From Micropterus salmoides (taxonomy: Eukaryota; Chordata; Actinopteri; Centrarchiformes; Centrarchidae), in the NCBI RefSeq assembly GCF_014851395.1, contig NW_024042261.1, positions 37,225,942 through 37,289,941 on the forward strand: 64,000 bases of DNA. Reading direction: 5' to 3'. Positions 56,065 to 64,000 of this stretch are shown here, in pieces. Numbering within the stretch: position 1 is the first letter of the stretch; each line of letters begins with the position of its first letter. A model generated the notes under the pieces. That model saw only the letters and a program-made list of their open reading frames with translations. It was not told the origin of the DNA and searched no databases. Position numbers and translations under genes: made by a program.

Positions 56065-57105
56065 GCCCCAGTATTGGGTTGCTGTTATATTGATTGGACG
56101 CTGCAGCTGATCGGACTGATCTGATACATCAGGACAGATAACATTAAACTCGAGTGTATCGCTGCAAAGTCTTATATTTGATTTGTTTTATGATTCACTG
56201 TCTAGTTAAAATCTGAGTTCATTGTAGGTCTGAACAACAAAAGCCCCACATACAACTTTATGTATGTATTAGAAAGATTTTTTTTTCTTTTCTTTCTCCC
56301 TTCAACTTTTTTTATGGAGACAATTAAAATCAGAGAGAGTCGGAGAGTCTGTCAGCAAGAAACATGTCATTTCTATTCAGTCACATGTGAGGCTGCTCAT
56401 TCCTGTGTTATAGATAAATGTCCCTAAACTGCCCTAAAGTCTCTAATGAAGCAAGCAAAGGAAAATAAAGCCCGCAGAGAACGCAGGGATCGATCGGTGA
56501 CAAGTGATGTGACTTGCAAATAAAAAGTATGCAGTAGTGTTAAAGGATATCAGAAGAGGAAATAAACGGAAAGCCAAAAACTGAGTGTTGAGTTTGATAC
56601 AAGTTACGTCATTTCAATTTCCCCTGAAACATTTAGCCTAATAAATCCCAAGACACCATGATCATATTCTGGGTTATTCAATAACAAATTTACAATCAGA
56701 ATCAATACATATAAATGCAGATAATATCAGCATTGTGCCAGTAGAAATGATCCTCTGAGCAGAATTTTTCATGTGCAGGTGTACAGAGAGAATCATGCTG
56801 CTCTGCTCTGCACCGATAACTGTGAGACTTTTTTAGTACCAACACAGTGCACATGTATGCAGACACAAACTCCATCAAAGGTCTCTAGAGCTGTTAGAGC
56901 CGACTGACAGCTGATCCAGCTGTGATCAGCAGCCGCAGTCATCATACACGGACGTCGCTTCATGTGACGCTTCACGTGACGCTTCAGAGGAAAGAACGTC
57001 TCATGTCTCTAGAAACATATTTCCTTGTTCTCCTGGCTTGGTTTCCTCCCCGTGGAAAAGACGCAAGTGAGGGAAACATGTCAGCAATTAAGAGACTTGA
57101 GAAGC
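56065..57105. other. Non-coding DNA, nothing recognised
   Basis: AT-rich with a short direct repeat 'catgtgacgcttcacgtgac' at 56959-56983. No gene found. Confidence 0.45.
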
Positions 57106-57109
57106 ACCC

Positions 57110-57390
57110 AAAGTTGTAGAGAGTAGGAGAGGAAAGAAGCTTGACGGAGGTCACCAGGGAAAGGGAGAAAGTTGAAGAGATAGGAAGAAGACGGGTAGAA
57201 AGGGAATGAAATGGCAGAGCAAGCAAAGGACACTAAAAAGGGAAGAAGGAAACTTAGAAGCCATCTTTGTTTTTTGGCGTCAGAATTGACCATCTTTGGG
57301 AGAGAAAGAGAGATTACTTGAAGGCACCATGAGGGGGGAAAAAAGAGAGACAAACAAGAATGAGAGAGGAGGAAGAACACAAGAGGCCGA
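57110..57390 (+). repeat. Purine-rich tract, about 280 bp
   Basis: A/G-rich on the + strand ('gagagtaggagaggaaagaa', 'aagagagacaaacaagaatg'), making long false frames on the minus strand. Confidence 0.75.
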
Positions 57391-57464
57391 TATGTAGAGC
57401 TAAGACCAAACACATCCTCGTACCTAAATGACAAAATAGGTCAATTGTCCCAAAATAACATGAC

Positions 57465-57760
57465 TGTTCAGGGACTGGCGTACCGGACTTTAAGTCAGTT
57501 ACTTAGGTCACTTGACGTAAACCACATTTTTAATATTGTGAAACTGCCCTAGTTTGGTTAGGTTCAGGCAATAAAACAACTCTGTTAGGTGTAGGAAAAG
57601 ATTGCGGTTTGGGTTAAAATAAGTACATTATCTAAGTCTTTTATGAAAATGGTATTTATCTTTCACACTGGACTCAAACCTCTGTCTCCTGGGTGTTTGT
57701 TTGACCCATCCATCCACCCTGACCACGTCCTTATGTGGACTTTGTCGCTCTTTATTTTAC
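57465..57760 (+). repeat. Dispersed repeat R4, copy 2
   Basis: The order is 'ggcgtaccggactttaagtc', 'agtttggttaggttcaggca', 'aggtgtaggaaaagattgcg', 'actggactcaaacctctgtc', 'gggtgtttgtttgacccatc', 'ccttatgtggactttg'. The same parts recur at 61760-62035 and reversed at 27300-28030. Non-coding. Confidence 0.75.
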
Positions 57761-57764
57761 GTCA

Positions 57765-59085
57765 CCATAAATATGAGTCATAATAAGCTGCTGCCAAATC
57801 CACCTATATGGCCATTTTTGGGGTGGGAACAGGCAGAGAAATTAGTTTGGGTTCAAGGAGGAGGAACGGTGGGAAAAAGGAACTGTGGGGAGGTGAGGGG
57901 ACATGGGCATTCATTTGGCTCATTGACTGAGGATAGAGAGGGAGTGGGTGAGGGAGCAGGGAAGCTGGGGAGAGCGGGGTCCCTGGCTAGCATCTGCTTT
58001 GTGCAAGACTGCTCATATACCCAGAGGGCCTTGGGGCTGTGAGCTAACCAGGACTAGACTCTTCTGGTGCGTCCCAAGCCTCAGTCCTCTCTGCATCTAT
58101 CCTCATTTAATAAATAAAAACTGGAAAAATCTTCCATCTTACACTGGACACAATCGCCCCATTTCTGTCCGACTCTCCAGGCCTGGACGTCGCTACTGAG
58201 TAACATCCTGTTAACTAAAAGGAACACAAATCACATCAAGAAATGAAAGTCTGCAAGTAAAAGTACATTTTGATTTTGCCATTTGGAAATCTGACCAACT
58301 CCTACTCAGATCAGTTGTCCAGGTCACATCCTTCTTCCTTCCATTCTTTCTTGTCCTCTGGTTTTGTCTCTCTCCTTCTGTTCTCCTCTTTCCTGTCTCA
58401 TGTGTTGTCCTTTATACAACAAGTGTAAAGACAACAAGTCCAAGTATCCTGCAGGCTCCGGACGCTTGGCTCTGTCTTCATGTCTTTTCTTGTTATCTGA
58501 ACTTTTTAGTGTGATTTTGCTGTTTAAAAATGTGTATACAGATGTCGCTCACTGTTTAAAAAATACACTACATCAACACTTGAACGAATGTAAATGTGTG
58601 TGAGAGTGTGTGTGCTTTGAGTCTAGGTCACTCACTGTCCCTCGGGTTGTGGCATGTTGATATGTACTTGGCAGTAATATGTCCCCTGTCTCCTCCTTAG
58701 TCTTGAGAGCTCATTTAGCTCTCTGACATCTGAGATTACAGAGTTGAATTTGTTAAAGAAAATGTTCCTATTTTTCATTGAATGTTTTACATTTATATGA
58801 GGAAATTCATCTCTGTGTCGAACAGTGAAGACAGATTCTGTGTTCTTTTGGTTGCCTTTTTGATTGTTGATGTGTCTTCCTTTTTGGATTTGTGGACTTG
58901 GATCTGTCTCTACTTTCTGAGCAGAGAGATATTCTGCCAGTTCATCGTTATATTTTAGGCCCAGATATCATTCTGATCTCCTTTTTGCTTTAAGTTTCTT
59001 CTTTCCGGTGTTTCAGATAGGTTTCTTTACATTACATTATGATTTGGTTTATTCTCATTGGTGTCCGGTGTTCAAAAAGCAGAGA
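57765..59085. other. Non-coding DNA, nothing recognised
   Basis: A G-rich part at 57820-57990 gives a 113-codon + frame without a domain. The rest is AT-rich. No exon supported. Confidence 0.45.
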
Positions 59086-59089
59086 CGTT

Positions 59090-59430
59090 CTGTCTCATCC
59101 TTCATCCACCTCTTCTTCATCCATTTCTCTAAGCATCTTCTCTTTGTCTCCTCTTCTCCTTGTCTCTTCTTCCCCATCCCCTTGTCCTTTTCTTCTTCCC
59201 ACCTTTGTCCTCTTCTCCCTCCTGTCCTTTTCATCGTCCTCCTCTGTTTTCTTCTCTGTCCTCCTTTACCTGCCACCTCTCCCCCTCCTTGTCTCCTCTT
59301 CTTGTTTGTCCTCATTGCCTCCTCGCATCTATCTCCTCCCCTCTGTGCTCTCCTTGTTCTTTCCTCCACTTCATTCTTCATTCCCCCTCCTCTCCATCTC
59401 TCCTTCCTTGTCACCTCTCTTCTCATTGCT
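59090..59430 (+). repeat. Pyrimidine tract, about 340 bp
   Basis: Almost entirely C and T on the + strand, with few stop codons. This explains three overlapping + frames of 145-203 codons and a Lys/Arg/Glu-rich 123-codon minus frame. It is long enough to form triplex (H-) DNA under strain. Confidence 0.85.
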
Positions 59431-61340
59431 CAGAGTTTCTCTCCTCATCGGCCTCAGAACAGAATTTAGTTTCCAGCAGCCGCCACAAAATGCTGCTTTC
59501 ATCCAAACAAGATTTGCAACACATAAATGTACACATTTGGCCACATTTACAATACACACACTTGAATATCCTCTGTTTGGATTACCACAGAGTTTGATCT
59601 CATATAATATCACAAAGTGCCATGACGTAACTGTCAGAGCAGAACAGTGAATATGGTAATCCCGTCAGCGCTCTGTGGATGATTGTAATGTTGTCAAACT
59701 GTGACGGGGTTGTCTCCAGGATGATAAAAGCATTGTATGCAAACCAAGATGGGACATTTCGCGCTGGCTGTCAGCCAAATGCTGCCGTGCACTTGAGTTC
59801 ACTCTGGTCACTATTTTTTCTATGCTCTATTCTACTTTTTGTTTATGTACCCTACTCAAATTGAACACTTGTAAAGCTGTGAAAGCAAAACAAGTACTTT
59901 TTCCATTTTTGTCTTTTATCAATTTTTTCAGAGGGGTGGTTTTATAACACCTAAATCTTCTGGCAGCATAGTTCTGTAAAACATATTTAAACACATTGAT
60001 TTCCCCTTCACTCACACGAAGCAAGAAGTGTCTGAAGATTAGGGCTGAAACGATTAGTGGATTGACAGAAAATTATTTGATTGCATTGTTTGTGCAAATA
60101 TGTTAGTTTCAGACTTTCCAGTAATCATGGCAGATGTGATAGTAGCAAAAGCGCTTCACAGTTCATCATATGCAGACAGATATGCAGAACAGCTGATATT
60201 CACCACAAGGCAATGAAACTGGAAAACAGCATAAAACCTGTGAGAAGCGCAGATGATGGTTACGCACTGTACCAGTCCAGCACAGAGCAGAGGGGAGAGA
60301 GCAGCTCTCCATGCGCCCAGACACATGAGGGAGAACGCACAGTTAAAATATCCGAAATACTCAAAACAACTATACATAGTGAGTCATGGAAAAAACGAGA
60401 CACATCGTGCAGATAGGAGTTAGAATACTTTCTCTTTCAAATGAAACCGTTTTAGATATGATTGGAAAGTATTGTTCTTGCAGCTACAGTTATTACATTT
60501 TTGACGCAAACGTTGCTTAACCATGTTGTGTGATATGCTACCCGGGACCGGGTTTGTACTGTAACATCATTAGTACAATATCTTTTGTGAATTGGACCTT
60601 GAGGTTGCAAGTGATGTGCAATTCATGGAGTTGTCAGTGGCTGCAATTCATTCTTTGTGAATTCAGCTGCTCTACAGCTGACCCTGTTGCATGATTTGCG
60701 ACTCGATGGGGAGGAAGAAAAAATAATTTCCACATAGAGAGAATAAAAATTACAGTCATGTTGTTCTTTGAATGCAGCTGCTGTGTGCAGATCCCGGTTA
60801 AGGTGGATGGGGAAAGGAGGAGTGTGGTGGAGGAGATGTCAGATAACCTAGGGATCTTCAAATAAGAAGAAGGATTTAGCTGGTTGAAGCTTTAGATCCT
60901 GTGGAGATGCCTGCAGGCCTGGATTTCTTCTACGTATCCGACTCGGGACACAAATAGAATGAACTCACAGTCACACTGGGCCTCGGGCTCCTTAAATCAT
61001 GCTCTCCTGTCAGATTAGAAGACTTTGAAACTTACATCCAATGCTTATACTTTTTAAGTTATTTTAATTGGACTATTTTGTCATCCTTTTTTTTCATGTT
61101 TGTATCGTTATATATTTTTTAATTTATGTACTTCCAGAGAAATTTTTTAGGGTTATAGTTAATAAATGCTCTACTTTATATTGTCACCTAAAAGCTGCCT
61201 GGTGTTAACGTCAGTGTTCGATTTGTTGCTGTGGTGCTCTAGTGGAACGGCTGAGGCCGTTATCACACAGGATAAATATCAAAGTAATACGACCCCCTCC
61301 AGCAGGTGTAGCCCTTTACCGTCACCTCTGCTTTTGTTCT
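59431..61340. other. Non-coding DNA, one weak repeat end
   Basis: 'ttagggctgaaacgattagt' at 60040 is like the start of the R3 or hAT families, but no partner end is seen. The 111-codon + frame at 60081-60416 has no domain. Nothing else recognised. Confidence 0.42.
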
Positions 61341-61344
61341 TAAA

Positions 61345-61405
61345 CATACCTGTCAACATTGGGATTTAAAAATAAGGGAAATAATAAAGGACCCCCCCGG
61401 CAAAA
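61345..61405. repeat. Dispersed repeat scrap ('cctgtcaacattggg')
   Basis: 'acctgtcaacattgggattt' then 'aaaataagggaaataa' matches the start of a fish repeat known from memory. It runs into poly-C and poly-A. Confidence 0.4.
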
Positions 61406-61408
61406 AAA

Positions 61409-61442
61409 AAAATATATATATGTGTGTGTGTGTATATATATA
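61409..61442 (+). repeat. (AT)n(GT)n(AT)n compound microsatellite
   Basis: AT, GT and again AT dinucleotides follow a 10-nt A run. Symmetric compound structure. Confidence 0.9.
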
Positions 61443-61454
61443 GATCCCAGTTTT

Positions 61455-61512
61455 TCAATTTCAATTTGCTTTATTGGCATGAATATCAAATGAACAATCT
61501 TGCCAAAGCTTC
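61455..61512 (-). mobile_element. LINE 3' tail fragment
   Basis: 'caatttcaatttgctttatt', 'ggcatgaatatcaaatgaac' and 'cttgccaaagc' make up the inverted 3' end of a fish LINE type different from the 41093 and 51604 copies (from memory). Only the tail is present. Confidence 0.5.
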
Positions 61513-61759
61513 AGTCTACATTGGTCTCTAATTTATTAATGATAAGTACTAACTTGTCAATAATTGTAATCATTAATGCAGAAGAATTACTGCAGGTTGT
61601 TTTTCTTCTTATTTATTATACCGGCTGCATTGGAATATCAGATAAATTTATGCAGAAATCCAAATTCCAAAGGGTTCACATACTTTTTCCTGCGACTGCA
61701 TATGACATTTGGAAAGTACCATGACACAAAGGACTCGTTCCCCAAACCCCGTTTGAAAG

Positions 61760-62035
61760 TACCACTCCAGTGACAGGCGTACCAAACCTTAAGTACTTTA
61801 CGTAAGTGAAACGGTTGTCATTTGTTTAAATTTTGGCAATGAAACTGCAGCACGTGACTTAACTCACCTATGTAAAATTGTTTAACGTTTACCGAAATAA
61901 GTCAAAGTTGACTTTGTGTCACATGGGACTCAAACTCCGGTTCTCCTGAGTGAAAGTCCTTTGTTTGCGTCATCTCCTTACGTGGACTTTTGCGGTTATG
62001 AAGCAACTACAACTTCCTGTAGTCTCAATCAATGA
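61760..62035 (+). repeat. Dispersed repeat R4, copy 3
   Basis: 'ggcgtaccaaaccttaagta', 'ggcaatgaaactgcag', 'catgggactcaaactccggt', 'tctcctgagtgaaagtcctt' and 'ccttacgtggacttttgcgg' line up with copy 2 at 57465-57760. It ends shortly before the L2-like LINE. Confidence 0.72.
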
Positions 62036-62289
62036 TGCTAGTGATGCATAGCTTACTCATGGTGCATAAATATAGGGCTACACTGAAGATATGAACACTT
62101 TGCGGCACGTTTTGGTTCAGCAGAACAGTTTTGTTAAAGATGAAAGGAAAATGCTCTCACTAAAGTTTGGACCAACATCAAACCTCCAACCAATCAGCTA
62201 CCTGTATCTGTGCTGCTCCTGTTGTATGGGACTTGTGCCGTGCTTCATCACAGGCTTGGATCCCTGTCAGCCACTGTAGTGAGTCCCAC

Positions 62290-63160
62290 TCAAACAGTGT
62301 GTCGGTTTTAGGGGCCCAGCCCTCAAATGGTTCAAATCCTATCTGGTGGATAGGAGTTTCTCTGTTCACCTTGGTGAATTTTCTTCATGTGCTGCCCCTC
62401 TTTCTTGTGGGGTCCCCCAAGGGTCCATATTGGGCCCCGTGCTTTTTTCACTGTACATGCTTCTGTTGGGGTCCATTTTCAAGAAACACAATATTTCCTT
62501 TCATTGCTTTGCCGATGACATACAAATCTATTTGCCTGCAAAATCCAATGACAAAACTTCAACTCAGTCCTTGCTTAACTGCCTGAGAGATCTAAAAATA
62601 TGGTTAGATCAGAACTTTCTCTTTCTTAATGAAAGTAAGACTGAGGTTGTTGTGTTCGGTCGTCCTGGGGATTTTAGTGGTTGTGTAGATGCTATTGGTA
62701 CTTTACGATTGTATAGTCGTCCATTTACCAAGAATCTGGTGTGATCTTCGACAGTTAGTGTTGCAGTCAAGACCGCCCAAACCGAGACCAAGTCAAGACC
62801 AAGACCGGAGTTCTTGGTTTTACAAGTTTTACAAGTCCTGTCAAAGCACTGAGGTCGTCCAATCAGATGCTCCTTGATGTCCCCAGATCCAGGTTAAAAA
62901 CTAAAGGTGACCGAGCCTTTTCAGTGGCTGCTCCTAATCTTTGGAATACTTGTAAGAACTGCTTGGGCTGCTGACATTTTCAAGTTCTTGCTAAAGACTC
63001 ACCTCTATTCACTGGCCTTCAAACAGAGTTGAGCTTTGACATTATTGACCTTTTCTACTGTTTTTGTTGTGTGTATTTGTTGTGTATCCTGGATTTGGAA
63101 AGCACTTTGGTCAACTAGGGTTGTTTTTAAATGTGCTATATAAAAAAATTTGAATTTAAA
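62290..63160 (+). mobile_element. L2-type LINE fragment with reverse transcriptase core
   Basis: From about 62305 the + strand is open to 62744 and encodes 'GPALKWFKSYLVDRSFSV', 'CGVPQGSILGPVLFSLYM' (RT box with the SILGP core), 'FHCFADDIQIYLPAK' with the catalytic FADD at 62508-62519, and 'WLDQNFLFLNESKTEVVVFG'. This is the palm region of L2-clade non-LTR reverse transcriptase. Next come a foreign stretch rich in 'caagaccgagacc'-like phrases (62760-62815), then the C-terminal part ('RSRLKTKGDRAFSVAAPNLW', 62885-62950, stops follow) and the 3' end 'aatgtgctatata' with a 'tttgaatttaaa' tail. The endonuclease part is absent. It may begin earlier, near 62155 (degenerate 'PTSNLQPIS'). Inactive. 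Confidence 0.87.
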
Positions 63161-63200
63161 CGCTACCTGTATTTTCTGCTGCAAGCTTACACAATCCTGG

Positions 63201-63627
63201 TAGGGCTGGGCAATAAAACAATAATGATAATTACTGCAATATAATTTTCCTCAATAACAATATAACAAATTTTCAAAATATCGTCAATAGACTTATGAAT
63301 TAGCCCTTTTTTCTGTTAAGATATTTATTTTGTTGAGAAAAAGGGACTGAAACAAGATTTAATAAAAACATTTTTTTAAAAGATTTGATTATAATTGTTT
63401 TGAATGTTCTGCCTCACATTTGGTAAAGTGATCCAAAGTTTGGCATCAAGTGTTGTCATGTTCTGACCGTAAAGAATAATTTAACCACACATTTAACCAT
63501 CAGGTTTTTTCTTCACTCAGGAGCAAAAATCAACCTTTAAACTTGAAAGAAATAATGATTTGACTTTTATCCTGATAATTATTGATATTGAATGATATGA
63601 CTTTTTTGGCATTATCACGCAGCCCTA
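63201..63627. mobile_element. hAT-like MITE, 427 bp
   Basis: The left end TAGGGCTGGGCAATAA (63201-63216) and the reversed right end TAGGGCTGCGTGATAA match at 13 of 16 positions. The interior is AT-rich with 'ataatgataattactgcaat' near the left and 'ttattgatattgaatgatat' near the right. The flanking 8-mers AATCCTGG and ATTCCTAC agree at 5 of 8, so the duplication is doubtful. No coding capacity. Confidence 0.6.
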
Positions 63628-63635
63628 ATTCCTAC

Positions 63636-64000
63636 TAGTTCCAATAATAATCAAGGGTTCAGGGTTGTTATTATTTAAAAAGTAAACCAAAAAACAACTG
63701 AAAGGACAGTTATCCACCTAGCTGATGTTTTTTTAATGGACACACTGGAATCATATCAGTTACTGTGATATCCAACAAAAAATGATTTGACTAATTCAGT
63801 GAAGTGCAAGTCCAGCTGCTATTTGTGTTTGCTCTCTGCCAGTATGCTAGATGTGCCATTATGAAACATGAGACATTTTCAAATCCGATGTTGGGGAAGT
63901 TTGGAAATGAATTGTTTCATTCCAGCTTTCTACAGGGCAGATGTTGGTGGTGCTGTCCTTTGTTCTAGTTCAGTGTGGGGGGGGAGAAGCAGGTGTCACC
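63636..64000. other. Non-coding DNA, nothing recognised
   Basis: AT-rich with a short G run at 63977-63984. No gene or repeat end seen. Confidence 0.5.

Noticed and set aside
59039..59650. Longest open frame (203 codons, + strand)
   Set aside because: It is Ser/Leu/Pro/Phe low complexity and lies in a pyrimidine tract. The two other + frames and the minus frame over the same DNA are equally open, which shows a composition effect.
1..64000. CRISPR arrays, operons or other prokaryotic features
   Set aside because: No regularly spaced identical repeats with unique spacers. Composition, microsatellites and transposon content are vertebrate-like.

Overview
This window looks like about 64 kb of non-coding nuclear DNA from a bony fish, probably a spiny-rayed (acanthomorph) teleost. 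The signs are: no dense open reading frames on either strand; many (CA/TG)n, (GATA)n and (GA)n microsatellites; decayed non-LTR retrotransposon pieces of the Rex1/CR1 and L2 types; tRNA-like SINE fragments; and many short non-autonomous DNA transposons whose ends I recognise as common in fish genomes. The species call is inference from repeat content. Only the structure is directly visible.

Layout. 1-5.3 kb: AT-rich DNA with old repeats and a GATA microsatellite at its right edge. 5.39-7.46 kb: the one region that looks like part of a host gene, a CpG-rich block ending in a strong splice-donor match after base 6928. I read it as a mostly untranslated first exon and promoter on the + strand. 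7-64 kb: no convincing further exon, so this is either a very long first intron or intergenic DNA. It holds long purine or pyrimidine tracts (7.56, 16.2, 18.1, 24.3, 55.2, 57.1 and 59.1 kb), a decayed long-period repeat (8.84-9.60 kb), and a series of mobile elements.

Mobile elements. Candidate DNA transposons with visible terminal inverted repeats: 20463-21377, 23121-23877, 30719-31140 (TTAA-flanked), 32293-33064 (hAT-like with a partly preserved 8-bp target duplication), 35652-36430 (TTAA-flanked, with a second partial copy at 41646-41930), 49010-50351 (with an internal duplication) and 63201-63627. LINE fragments: 27546-27868 (+), 41093-41598 (-, reverse transcriptase with an internal deletion), 51604-52535 (-, premature stop) and 62290-63160 (+, reverse transcriptase with the FADD catalytic motif). 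Several repeat families recur within the window, and three nested insertions can be read directly.

Structured sequence not explained by these classes includes a 31-bp-stem hairpin (40509-40578), a 13-bp inverted repeat carrying opposed CCAAT boxes (8705-8740), a hairpin next to a TG/poly-G block (14523-14619), an imperfect hairpin (36777-36830) and a 22-bp palindrome (40239-40260). I found no tRNA, rRNA, CRISPR or prokaryotic features and no host protein-coding exon I could name. I see no clear new biological system; the hairpins and the first exon are the best leads.
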